Under the pieces are notes generated by a model that did no database searches, was not told the DNA's origin, and saw only the letters and a program-made list of their open reading frames with translations. 64,000 nt of DNA, taken from NCBI GenBank assembly GCA_943330745.2, contig CALQIX020000017.1, positions 1 through 64,000 of the forward strand, in the 5' to 3' direction. Below, piece after piece: positions 26,782 to 34,767 of the stretch. How positions within the stretch are numbered: the stretch's first letter is position 1; every line of letters begins with the position of its first letter. The DNA comes from Lishizhenia tianjinensis. Its GTDB lineage: Bacteria; Bacteroidota; Bacteroidia; Flavobacteriales_D; Crocinitomicaceae. Position numbers and translations under genes: made by a program.

Positions 26782-28125
26782 CTATGCACCTACAGGTTCT
26801 TTACTTAACCCAAAGTTTCTTGTTTGTGATTCTTCTTTATTTGTTACGTGCCATTCAAATTCTTCTCTGAAATGATGAATAGCAGCTGCCACTGGCCAAG
26901 CCGCAGCATCTCCTAATGGACAAATCGTATTTCCTTCAATTTTTTTATTGATTTCTGCTAATAGATCAATATCTCTTAAATTTCCTTGACCATTTTCCAA
27001 ACGATAAAGTACTTTTTCCATCCAACTCGTTCCTTCACGACAAGGTGAACATTGTCCACAAGACTCATGAGAATAGAATCGAGCAAAATTCCACGTGTTT
27101 CTAACAATACATTGATCTTCGTCAAACACAATAAATCCACCTGAACCCAACATAGATCCTGTAGCAAACCCACCGTCAGAAAGACTTTCATAGGTCATTA
27201 AACGATCTTCACCGGCAGCCGTTTTGGTTACCAAGTAATGAGGTAAAATAGGAACTGATGAACCTCCAGGAATACACGCTTTTAACTTTTTACCATTGGC
27301 CATTCCGCGACAATAATCATCGCCATATATAAATTCTTCAACTGATAAACCTAAATCAATTTCATAAACTCCCGGACGAGCCAAATTTCCACTTGCTGAA
27401 ATTAACTTAGTTCCAGTGCTTCTTCCAATACCAATTTGAGCATAGGCATCGCCTCCATCATTCACAATTGGAACAACTGCTGCAATACTTTCAACATTAT
27501 TTACAACTGTAGGACATCCCCACAATCCTTTTACAGCAGGGAATGGAGGTTTGATTCTAGGATTTCCACGTTTTCCTTCCAATGATTCAATCAAGGCTGT
27601 TTCTTCGCCACAAATATAGGCTCCACCACCAGGCATTACGCGTAAATCTAGATCATATCCAGAACCTAAAATATTTTTCCCGAGATATCCTTGAGCATAT
27701 GCTTCAGCAATTGCCTTTTCTAAAATATGGAGAATCCACATGAATTCACCGCGAATATAGATAAAGGATAAATTACAGCCTAAAGCATAGCTTGATGTAA
27801 TCATTCCTTCAATTAATAAATGTGGAAGGTGCTCCATTAAATACCGATCCTTAAATGTTCCAGGTTCAGATTCATCAGCGTTACATACCAAATAACGCGG
27901 AACTCCCTCTGGTTTTGCTAAAAAAGACCACTTCATTCCGGTAGGAAATCCTGCGCCACCTCTTCCGCGTAAACCTGATTTTTTTACTTCTTCAACGACA
28001 TCATCTGGTGACATCGTTTTAATCGCTTTATCAACGGATCGATAACCACCATTTTTTCTGTAAACATCAAAAGTTTCGATGCCCGGAATATTGACTTGTT
28101 CTATAAGTAATTTTCTTCCTTTCAT
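26782..28125 (-). CDS. nuoF: NADH-quinone oxidoreductase subunit F
   Basis: NuoF binds NADH and FMN and carries cluster N3, the electron entry of complex I. The open frame reaches 28164, but the ATG at 28125 (MKGRKLLIEQVNIPGIETFD) starts 5 bp after the nuoE stop and matches the usual Bacteroidota start, giving 447 residues. Motifs: GLRGRGGAGFPTGMKW (FMN/NADH), VCNADESEPGTFKDR, GGGAYICGEETALIESLEG, then the N3 cluster site SCGQCSPCREGTSW with the distant NTICPLGDAAAWPV. The rest of the peripheral arm genes flank it. Confidence 0.97.
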   Translation of the reverse strand: MKGRKLLIEQVNIPGIETFDVYRKNGGYRSVDKAIKTMSPDDVVEEVKKSGLRGRGGAGFPTGMKWSFLAKPEGVPRYLVCNADESEPGTFKDRYLMEHLPHLLIEGMITSSYALGCNLSFIYIRGEFMWILHILEKAIAEAYAQGYLGKNILGSGYDLDLRVMPGGGAYICGEETALIESLEGKRGNPRIKPPFPAVKGLWGCPTVVNNVESIAAVVPIVNDGGDAYAQIGIGRSTGTKLISASGNLARPGVYEIDLGLSVEEFIYGDDYCRGMANGKKLKACIPGGSSVPILPHYLVTKTAAGEDRLMTYESLSDGGFATGSMLGSGGFIVFDEDQCIVRNTWNFARFYSHESCGQCSPCREGTSWMEKVLYRLENGQGNLRDIDLLAEINKKIEGNTICPLGDAAAWPVAAAIHHFREEFEWHVTNKEESQTRNFGLSKEPVGA

Positions 28126-28129
28126 ATAC

Positions 28130-28663
28130 TTAGGATTCAAATTGGCCTGATCGATAGGCATCAATTAGTTCATCAACTTTATCTTTCGTTAAAAACTCAT
28201 GGTTTTTATGGCGGCATTGTAGCATGGGTCCATACCCACAAGCGCCTAAACACTCCGCTGTTTTCAAGGTGAACATACCGTCTTCAGTGGTTTCACCAAC
28301 CTTAATGTTCAATTTATTTTCAATGTGCGAAATAATATCATCACTTCCCACCAACATGCAAGGTCCGGTTCTACAAACTTCAAAAACATGCTTACCAACT
28401 GGATCTAAATGGAACATGGTATAAAATGTTGCCACTTCATACACTTCAATCGGTTGAATTTTTAATAATTCCGCCACATAATCCATTGTTTCAATACTCA
28501 GCCATCCAAATTCAATTTGAGCAAGGTGTAACACACGAATCAACGCACTTTTATGTTTCCCTTCAGGAACATGGGTCATTAATTCATTTACTTTTGCCAA
28601 AGATTCAGGACTTAATTCCCTTTTCTCCGCGTGTCGTTTGTTCCAATCAACGTGTAATTTCAT
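28130..28663 (-). CDS. nuoE: NADH-quinone oxidoreductase subunit E
   Basis: NuoE is the thioredoxin-like [2Fe-2S] (cluster N1a) subunit of the NADH module. The protein has 177 residues. The four cluster Cys residues lie in CRTGPCMLVG and AECLGACGYGPMLQ (pattern C-x4-C and C-x3-C). The helical N-terminus contains HKSALIRVLHLAQIEFGWLS and EVATFYTMFHLDPVGKH, both typical. It starts 3 bp after the nuoD stop. Confidence 0.96.
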   Translation of the reverse strand: MKLHVDWNKRHAEKRELSPESLAKVNELMTHVPEGKHKSALIRVLHLAQIEFGWLSIETMDYVAELLKIQPIEVYEVATFYTMFHLDPVGKHVFEVCRTGPCMLVGSDDIISHIENKLNIKVGETTEDGMFTLKTAECLGACGYGPMLQCRHKNHEFLTKDKVDELIDAYRSGQFES

Positions 28664-28666
28664 AAT

Positions 28667-29893
28667 CTATGCGTCTAATTCACCTGCAATTACGTTCATA
28701 CTACTCAATGTGAGTACTGCATCACTTATCGTCATTCCTTTAATCATTTCAGGATATGCTTGGTAATATATAAAACAAGGTCTTCTAAATTGTAAACGGT
28801 ACGGGTTTCTTCCACCATCGCTAATTAGGTAATAACCCAACTCACCGTTTCCACCTTCAACGGCATGATAAACTTCACCAGCAGGAATGTGAGTTTCGCC
28901 CATGATGATTTTAAAATGGTAAATCAATGCTTCCATTTGATTATATACTTCAGCCTTTGGAGGTAAGAAAAATTCTGGTAGATCAGCTTTGTATGGACCT
29001 TCCGGTAAATTCGAATAGGCTTGTTGAATGATTCTCATACTTTGACGAATTTCTTCTTGTCTTACCATAAAGCGATCATACGTATCTCCATTTACTCCAA
29101 CTGGTATATTGAAATCAAAATCTTCGTACGACGAATAGGGTTGCGCCACTCGAACATCATAATCTACGCCAGCTGCGCGAAGATTTGGACCTGTGAATGA
29201 ATAATTCAAAGCTCTTTCTGCTGAAATTGGTCCTGCTCCTTTCGTACGATCCATAAAAATTCGATTCCGTTCAAGCATAGAATTAAATTCTTCAAACGCA
29301 GGGGGGAAAGTTTTAAGGAATGATTTTAATTTGGTATGAAACGTTTCATTAAAATCACGTTCGAAACCACCTATTCTTCCAATATTAGTAGTTAGACGAG
29401 CTCCGCAAATTTCTTCATACAATTCGTAGATTTTCTCACGCTCTGTAAATGGATAGAAAAAACTTGTTAAAGCTCCAGCATCTACACCAATTACTGAGTC
29501 ACAAATTAAATGATCTGCAATGCGTGCCAATTCCATAATAATTACCCGCATGTATTGAACTCTTTTTGGAATTTCTGCCCCAATGAGTTTTTCAACCGTC
29601 ATTTCCCACCCAATGTTGTTAATGGGGGAGGAGCAGTAATTTAAGCGGTCTGTAATAGGAGTTATTTGGTTGTATGGCCTTCTTTCCGCTAATTTTTCAA
29701 ATGCACGGTGAATATATCCTACAGTTTGTTCAGCAGAAACAATTTTTTCACCATCTACTTGCAACACGTTCTGAAAAATTCCGTGTGTTGAAGGGTGAGT
29801 GGGTCCAAAATTTATGGTAGCTATTTCTCCGTCAATTGTATCTTTTGACAAATCGGTTAGCTCATTTGCTTTATAGTGTTCTTTAGCTTCCAT
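28667..29893 (-). CDS. nuoD: NADH-quinone oxidoreductase subunit D
   Basis: NuoD is the 49-kDa-type subunit that lines the quinone site. The protein has 408 residues, separate from NuoC (not fused). Motifs: NFGPTHPSTHGIFQNVLQVDG (~29), EQTVGYIHRAFEKLAERRPYNQ, RIADHLICDSVIGVDAGALT, GRIGGFERDFNE, and near the end GEVYHAVEGGNGELGYYLISDGG, with terminal residues ...MNVIAGELDA. It follows nuoC by 5 bp. Confidence 0.97.
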   Translation of the reverse strand: MEAKEHYKANELTDLSKDTIDGEIATINFGPTHPSTHGIFQNVLQVDGEKIVSAEQTVGYIHRAFEKLAERRPYNQITPITDRLNYCSSPINNIGWEMTVEKLIGAEIPKRVQYMRVIIMELARIADHLICDSVIGVDAGALTSFFYPFTEREKIYELYEEICGARLTTNIGRIGGFERDFNETFHTKLKSFLKTFPPAFEEFNSMLERNRIFMDRTKGAGPISAERALNYSFTGPNLRAAGVDYDVRVAQPYSSYEDFDFNIPVGVNGDTYDRFMVRQEEIRQSMRIIQQAYSNLPEGPYKADLPEFFLPPKAEVYNQMEALIYHFKIIMGETHIPAGEVYHAVEGGNGELGYYLISDGGRNPYRLQFRRPCFIYYQAYPEMIKGMTISDAVLTLSSMNVIAGELDA

Positions 29894-29898
29894 ACCTT

Positions 29899-30408
29899 TT
29901 AAAATCTTCCAAAATAGCGATCATCTTTATCTTCACGTGTTTCATCTTCCAAATGGAATTCTTTTCGCATTGGAAAATAATCCATTGAATCTTCGTTCAA
30001 AATTCTGCATAAATTGGGATGCCCTGTAAAGTTTACCCCATAAAAATCAAATGTTTCACGTTCCATCCAATTAGCACCATTATAAATCTCAACTATGGAG
30101 GAAATGGAAGGGTTCGCAATCGGCAAAAATGCCTTTAATCTCAATCGAAAATTATTTCTCCAACTATGTAATTGATAAACGACTGCAATTTCTCTATTTG
30201 TATCAGTTGGATAATGAACGGCAGCAATATTGGTAAGAAAAGAACATTGCAATACGGAATCATTTTTTAACCAATCGATCATCTCATAGGCTTTTGACGG
30301 ATTTACTTCAAGCGTCAATAAACCATAAGGCTCGTCAGATGTACGAATATCGGCCGCAAAAAATTCATTGAGCCTATTCAATACTTGTTCATTACTTATT
30401 GCGTTCAT
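29899..30408 (-). CDS. nuoC: NADH-quinone oxidoreductase subunit C
   Basis: NuoC is the 30-kDa-type subunit of the peripheral arm. The protein has 169 residues and the hallmark near the C-terminus, NGANWMERETFDFYGVNFTGHPNLCRIL followed by DYFPMRKEFHLEDETREDKDDRYF, read here as two adjacent blocks. It overlaps the nuoB 3' end by 17 bp and precedes nuoD by 5 bp. Confidence 0.95.
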   Translation of the reverse strand: MNAISNEQVLNRLNEFFAADIRTSDEPYGLLTLEVNPSKAYEMIDWLKNDSVLQCSFLTNIAAVHYPTDTNREIAVVYQLHSWRNNFRLRLKAFLPIANPSISSIVEIYNGANWMERETFDFYGVNFTGHPNLCRILNEDSMDYFPMRKEFHLEDETREDKDDRYFGRF

Positions 30409-30946
30409 CGTTAATATCGATTTGGTAATTTTTCATTAAGTGTTTATACTCATCACTGTATCTACGTCTCATGGATTCCAACTTCACCAGTTTATGAATG
30501 TTTATTACGCCATCTATTATTTGTTCAGGTCTTGGAGGACAACCAGGAACATAAACATCAACTGGAATAATCCGATCAATACCTTGTAAAACACTATACG
30601 TATCGAAAATGCCACCAGAAGAGGCACACGCACCAACAGACAAAACCCATTTTGGCTCTGCCATTTGTTCATATATTTGTTTCAAAACTGGGCCTAGTTT
30701 TTTGGATATTGTCCCAGCAACAATTAATAAATCGGCTTGACGTGGAGTAAACGACATACGTTCCATTCCAAAACGGGACATATCATAGGTGCTTCCCATG
30801 GTTGCCATAAACTCAATTCCACAGCAAGATGTGGCAAATGGAAGCGGCCAAACTGAATTTGCACGAGCCAATCCGATGGCCTTGTCAAGGGTTGTCAATT
30901 GATACCCTTCACCATTAATTACTTCTAAATTTTCTATTTTTCCCAT
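30392..30946 (-). CDS. nuoB: NADH-quinone oxidoreductase subunit B
   Basis: NuoB holds cluster N2, which passes electrons to quinone. The protein has 184 residues. Cluster ligands are visible in WPLPFATSCCGIEFMA (tandem Cys), VGACASSGGIFDTYSVLQG and VYVPGCPPRPEQIIDGV. It overlaps nuoA by 13 bp upstream and nuoC by 17 bp downstream. Confidence 0.97.
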   Translation of the reverse strand: MGKIENLEVINGEGYQLTTLDKAIGLARANSVWPLPFATSCCGIEFMATMGSTYDMSRFGMERMSFTPRQADLLIVAGTISKKLGPVLKQIYEQMAEPKWVLSVGACASSGGIFDTYSVLQGIDRIIPVDVYVPGCPPRPEQIIDGVINIHKLVKLESMRRRYSDEYKHLMKNYQIDINDERNK

Positions 30947-31308
30947 TCTAATGCACCTTTTTTGAATACGTAGAAAAATCCGATAAGGAAGAATGCTACA
31001 AACATAATAACAGCTAATAATCCTTCTAGTTCAAGTTGATTGAAATTAACTGCATACGGGTAAAAGAAAATAACCTCCACATCGAAAAGAACAAATAAAA
31101 TTGCAGTCATAAAATACCGAATAGAAACTGGGAATCGAGCATTTCCTTGTACTTCTATTCCACATTCAAAATTAGCGTCTTTCTTTTTTGATTTTAGACG
31201 CGGCATTAAAATATGGGTAACAAATAGGGTGAAAACTACGAATCCACCGGCCACCACCATCTGAAGCAGTAATGGAAAGTAATCAATAGTAGATGAAGAT
31301 GTATTCAT
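30934..31308 (-). CDS. nuoA: NADH-quinone oxidoreductase subunit A
   Basis: NuoA is a three-helix membrane subunit next to the quinone chamber. The protein has 124 residues. The signature NFECGIEVQGNARFPVSIRYF at ~46-66 includes the conserved E-C-G, and FVLFDVEVIFFYPYAV (the conserved D-V-E) follows at ~75-90. It is the first gene of the 14-gene operon, which runs in the usual order A to N. Confidence 0.96.
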   Translation of the reverse strand: MNTSSSTIDYFPLLLQMVVAGGFVVFTLFVTHILMPRLKSKKKDANFECGIEVQGNARFPVSIRYFMTAILFVLFDVEVIFFYPYAVNFNQLELEGLLAVIMFVAFFLIGFFYVFKKGALEWEK

Positions 31309-31390
31309 TTTTTGTGTGTAAATGTCAAATAATCAATATCTTAATCTAAAGTCTCATGTATTTTCTGATATACTTTGAATTTAGTCGTGG

Positions 31391-31420
31391 CAAATTTAAC
31401 TTTTCTTTTCAATTATTCAA
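31391..31420 (-). promoter_or_regulatory. Bacteroidota-type promoter of the nuo operon
   Basis: On the minus strand TTG (31418-31420) and TAAATTTG (31391-31398) are separated by 19 bp, a full match to TTG-N17-23-TAnnTTTG. Predicted transcription starts near 31384, leaving a leader of about 75 nt before nuoA. Confidence 0.75.
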
Positions 31421-31549
31421 TGTGAATTGCGGGTAAAAAATAATTTAATTCATACCTTTTCTCAATAAAAATAAAGAAATGCATCAAACCAATAAGATTG
31501 TGAAATCAAAGATGATTCATGAATTTGAAACTTAAAATTGACAAGCTTA

Positions 31550-31927
31550 TTATTGGTTATTCAAACAGGCTTTAACTTTTGCTTGATGTGCCGCTCTATC
31601 AGCAGGTTTTTTTGATTGTAAATCCGTTAAGAAAAGTTTGCATTTTTTTTCTACTTCGTCGGCTCGTAGAAGCAATTTAGTCGTTTCAGCTTCGGATAAA
31701 GCGCTTTTTTTCAATACCTTGTCTATTGAATCACTTTTCTTTACGCAATCGCAAAAATCCCATTGAGAACCGTATTTTTTTTCAATACGGCTTTTATTTT
31801 CATGTTGAATTGAGTCAATTTTTGGATGACTTTCGTTCGGACTCGCTGTATTTTTTAAGCGGGAACTATCACTTGAATCGCAGGAAATTAAACCGATTAC
31901 TAAACTAATAGCTAATGGTATCTTCAT
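31550..31927 (-). CDS. Small lipoprotein of unknown function
   Basis: A 125-residue protein with a lipoprotein signal (MKIPLAISLVIGLISC, lipobox L-I-S-C with Cys 16). The mature part is charged and has three further Cys residues (FCDCVKKSD, KKCKLF, KACLNNQ). I recognise no named domain, though similar small Cys-containing lipoproteins are common in Bacteroidota. It begins 2 bp after the yajC stop, so it is likely the last gene of the nusB-DUF1573-yajC run. The ~240 bp between its stop and the nuo promoter region hold no other gene. Confidence 0.7.
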   Translation of the reverse strand: MKIPLAISLVIGLISCDSSDSSRLKNTASPNESHPKIDSIQHENKSRIEKKYGSQWDFCDCVKKSDSIDKVLKKSALSEAETTKLLLRADEVEKKCKLFLTDLQSKKPADRAAHQAKVKACLNNQ

Positions 31928-31929
31928 GA

Positions 31930-32199
31930 TTACTTAACTAGGTCCTCAGAAGATCGAGCGATTGAGTTTTTATCAACGCGCAATTTACTTCCTTCTGAAC
32001 TAATTAAAATTGTTGTTTCAGCAACTTCCAATACTTTTCCATGTATTCCTGAAGAAGTAATTACCTTGTCTCCAGCACTTAAAGATTCAACAAATTTTTT
32101 CAATTCCTTGCGACGTTTCATGGGCGCTCTAAAAATCAAGAAAAAATATACAAGCACTGCTCCAAGCAGTAATAACATATTGATAGCTTCTTTACTCAT
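31930..32199 (-). CDS. yajC: Preprotein translocase subunit YajC
   Basis: YajC is a one-helix inner-membrane accessory of the SecDF complex. The 89 residues comprise a membrane segment (INMLLLLGAVLVYFFLIFRAP) and the conserved small cytoplasmic domain: MKRRKELKKFVESLSAGDKVITSSGIHGKV ... ETTILISSEGSKLRVDKNSI, read as two blocks. The DUF1573 gene lies 12 bp upstream, and the small lipoprotein gene follows. Confidence 0.95.
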   Translation of the reverse strand: MSKEAINMLLLLGAVLVYFFLIFRAPMKRRKELKKFVESLSAGDKVITSSGIHGKVLEVAETTILISSEGSKLRVDKNSIARSSEDLVK

Positions 32200-32211
32200 T
32201 TTGGGTTTTAT

Positions 32212-32613
32212 TTATTTAATTACAACTTTAGCTTTGACATGAACAACCGTTAAGTTCGGTTCTGTATTGGCAATAATTCGAACAGATTTAGAAATTACAC
32301 CATCACCTGTTTTATCTGTATTCACTTCTGCTTTTATTTCAGCAGATTCTCCAGCGGGAATTGGCTTTTTAGGGAAATCAGCAACTGTGCATGTACATGA
32401 GCCTTTGACTTCACTGATGACAAGAGGACTTTTTCCAGTATTTGTAACTTTAAAGACAGCCTTAATTTTTTCGCCTTTATTAACAGTTCCAGCGTCATAT
32501 ACCGCGTTCACTTTCATTTCAGTTTTCTTTCCAATCTCTACGTTATTATCTGATTGACAGGAGGTGAAACATAGAAATGAAAACAAAGAACAAAATACGA
32601 GTATGTTTTTCAT
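32212..32613 (-). CDS. DUF1573 domain lipoprotein
   Basis: A 133-residue protein with a lipoprotein signal ending LCFTSC (Cys 19). The rest is one Ig-like DUF1573 domain: FKVTNTGKSPLVISEVKGSCTCTVADFPKKPIPAGESAEI in adjacent pieces, with the family's S-C-G/T-C motif as SCTCT. Such proteins are widespread in Bacteroidota; their role is not established. It lies between nusB (5 bp upstream) and yajC. Confidence 0.85.
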   Translation of the reverse strand: MKNILVFCSLFSFLCFTSCQSDNNVEIGKKTEMKVNAVYDAGTVNKGEKIKAVFKVTNTGKSPLVISEVKGSCTCTVADFPKKPIPAGESAEIKAEVNTDKTGDGVISKSVRIIANTEPNLTVVHVKAKVVIK

Positions 32614-32618
32614 GATAT

Positions 32619-33566
32619 TTAATTTAAAAGGCCACGGCCCATTTTTATTATTTTTTTCTCTTTTTTTAATATTTCAATGGCGTTATCTAATACTCCATTA
32701 ATAAACGTATTACTTTTTGGTGTGCTGTAGTATTTTGAAATTTCGATTGTCTCATTAAGTGTTACTTTAATTGGTATTTCTGGGAAAATCTGCAATTCAG
32801 TAATCCCCATTTTTAACAAGATTATATCCATTTTTGCAATTCGGTCCAATTCCCAATTTTTAGTTAAATCGTCAATCAATGATTCATTTTCAGCATTCTT
32901 GGCGATTGTATTTCTAAACAATTGAATTACAAAGTCTTTTTCAGAATCATTTTCCTTGTAAAGCGGTAAAATTTGAAATTCCTCATTTTCTTGTGCGGTT
33001 TTTAAGGTTTTTAATACCATTGAGCAAGTGTGATCCAAATCATCCATCCAATGAATGCTACATTCTTCGAAGAAATTATGAAGTGGTTCCGAATTGGCAA
33101 TTTCGATTTTAAATAAGTTTAGAATAAAAGCTTTGTCATTTTCATAGCCGGTTTTTTCATCATTCATAAATTCAAAGTAGGTTTCACTTTCTTGAATTTG
33201 AAGAAACATTTTACGAATGACTTCTTGATTTTCTACTCCAATCCAATTTGCTTTTTGTTTTTCAGAAGAAGATCGTAATTCTTTGCTATTGTTCAGTTGT
33301 TTGATCAATAAATTATTGACAAATTTTCTGTTGGGTTCCAAATCTTCTTGTGTTGGACGCATTTTCTTTTTTTTGTCCTCCAATCGATTTTCCGCGGCAT
33401 GAACCAATTCAGGCATTGAAAGTAGCAGAAGCAAATACAAATCATACATTCGCTCAACGGATCCAAGTAATTCGTTTTCAAACTTCAATAGATCCTCTTC
33501 GCCTGATTGATAATAGGCATAAAGCATTTGTAAAATCTTAATACGTAAATGTCTTCTGTTTAACAT
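32619..33566 (-). CDS. nusB: Transcription antitermination factor NusB (long form)
   Basis: NusB is the rRNA antitermination factor that binds boxA RNA with NusE. I use the ATG at 33566 (MLNRRHLRIKILQMLYAYYQ), 4 bp after the dehydrogenase stop, instead of 33596; this gives 315 residues. The N-terminus RRHLRIKILQMLYAYYQS corresponds to the NusB RxxAr-x-x-A-x-Q-x-LY start. The C-terminal ~130 residues hold the canonical fold end: ELDRIAKMDIILLKMGITEL, IPIKVTLNETIEISKYYSTPKSNTFINGVLD (in pieces). Between them is a ~170-residue, charged insertion. E. coli NusB has ~140 residues; the long form is usual in Bacteroidota. Confidence 0.92.
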   Translation of the reverse strand: MLNRRHLRIKILQMLYAYYQSGEEDLLKFENELLGSVERMYDLYLLLLLSMPELVHAAENRLEDKKKKMRPTQEDLEPNRKFVNNLLIKQLNNSKELRSSSEKQKANWIGVENQEVIRKMFLQIQESETYFEFMNDEKTGYENDKAFILNLFKIEIANSEPLHNFFEECSIHWMDDLDHTCSMVLKTLKTAQENEEFQILPLYKENDSEKDFVIQLFRNTIAKNAENESLIDDLTKNWELDRIAKMDIILLKMGITELQIFPEIPIKVTLNETIEISKYYSTPKSNTFINGVLDNAIEILKKEKKIIKMGRGLLN

Positions 33567-33570
33567 GCTT

Positions 33571-34665
33571 TTATTTTGTGAAATCGATGATGCCAACTGC
33601 TTTGATGCGCTCTTCTGCTATTGCGTTGGCTATTTGGTAAGTTGGAAGTTTCTCTTCTTGCGATCGGGAAACTATATTATAAATCGTTTGATAAATTTCT
33701 TCTGCTTTTGTGTGTGCCCATTCGCTTGACAATCCATGAACCTCAGAAAAACAATTGATTACCCCACCAGCGTTTATTGCATAATCGGGAGCATAAATAA
33801 TTCCTTTATCCATTACCGCTTGGCCATGAATTGATTCGTTTCTCAATTGATTATTCGCTGCACCTGCAATTATTGAACATTTCAACTTTGCCAGAGTCTC
33901 GTCATTGATTGTTGCACCCAGAGCACAAGGAGCATAAATATCCATGTCAATATCATAAATATCTTGCGGAGCAACAACTCTAGCATTGTAGGTTGATGAA
34001 ACACGATCTAACGTTTGTTGGTAGATATCTGAAATAAAAACTTCAGCTCCTTCATTTGTGAGGTGTTTAACCAAATACTCTCCAACATGGCCAACTCCTT
34101 GAACAGCAATTTTCTTACCAGCTAATGAATCGGATCCAAATTGGATTTTAGCACACGCTTTCATTCCCATGTAAACACCCAAAGCCGTTACTGGAGAAGG
34201 ATCTCCACTTTTTCCAGGCAAACCGACAACATGCCTAGTTTCTTTACTAACCCAACCCATGTCTTCTGGTGAAATGCCAACATCTTCTGCCGTAATGTAT
34301 TTACCAGATAGACTTTCAACAAATTTGCCAAACCGTCTGAAAAAAGCTTCCGATTTCATAGTATGAGAATCTCCTATAATTACGGCTTTTCCACCTCCTA
34401 AATTCAAGTTTGAAATTGAGTTTTTATAGGTCATTCCGCGTGAAAGTCTCAAAACATCATTGAGCGCCTCCATTTCATTGGCATATTTCCACATGCGCGT
34501 TCCACCTAAAGAAGGCCCTAAAACAGTACTGTGAATTGCAATTATTGCTTTTAATCCTGTTTCTTCGTCGTTACAGAATAAAAGTTGTTCATGACCCATA
34601 GTTGCCATTTGCGCCAACACAGGGTTTTCATTTAAATTAATTTCGTTTATTGTCTTTACCTCCAT
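33571..34665 (-). CDS. Glu/Leu/Phe/Val dehydrogenase (probable leucine dehydrogenase)
   Basis: An NAD-dependent amino-acid dehydrogenase that reversibly deaminates a branched-chain or related amino acid. The protein has 364 residues, the length of leucine dehydrogenases rather than the ~450 of glutamate dehydrogenases. Substrate-site motifs are GPSLGGTRMWKY (~50), RGMTYKNSISNLNLGGGKAVIIGD (~80-103, catalytic Lys in NLGGGKAV) and TAEDVGISPEDM. The Rossmann motif is GVGHVGEYLVKHL (~195), followed by AGAANNQL and DYAINAGGVINCFSE. It is the first gene of the run leading to nusB. The exact substrate cannot be fixed from sequence alone. Confidence 0.92.
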   Translation of the reverse strand: MEVKTINEINLNENPVLAQMATMGHEQLLFCNDEETGLKAIIAIHSTVLGPSLGGTRMWKYANEMEALNDVLRLSRGMTYKNSISNLNLGGGKAVIIGDSHTMKSEAFFRRFGKFVESLSGKYITAEDVGISPEDMGWVSKETRHVVGLPGKSGDPSPVTALGVYMGMKACAKIQFGSDSLAGKKIAVQGVGHVGEYLVKHLTNEGAEVFISDIYQQTLDRVSSTYNARVVAPQDIYDIDMDIYAPCALGATINDETLAKLKCSIIAGAANNQLRNESIHGQAVMDKGIIYAPDYAINAGGVINCFSEVHGLSSEWAHTKAEEIYQTIYNIVSRSQEEKLPTYQIANAIAEERIKAVGIIDFTK

Positions 34666-34715
34666 GAAGAATCGAGTTTATCCGTTTTAATCAATAGTTT
34701 TTGATTTCGAATGCT

Positions 34716-34723
34716 TAAATTTG
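34716..34723 (+). promoter_or_regulatory. -7 element (TAAATTTG) upstream of the ABC exporter gene
   Basis: TAAATTTG at 34716-34723 matches TAnnTTTG, but the nearest TTG is only 12 bp upstream, so the -33 part is not convincing. If used, transcription would start near 34730 and supports the ATG at 34768 as the start. Confidence 0.4.
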
Positions 34724-34767
34724 CTTCTAGCATAAGAAATAAGTCCACAAAATTAGAAAATAATCCC

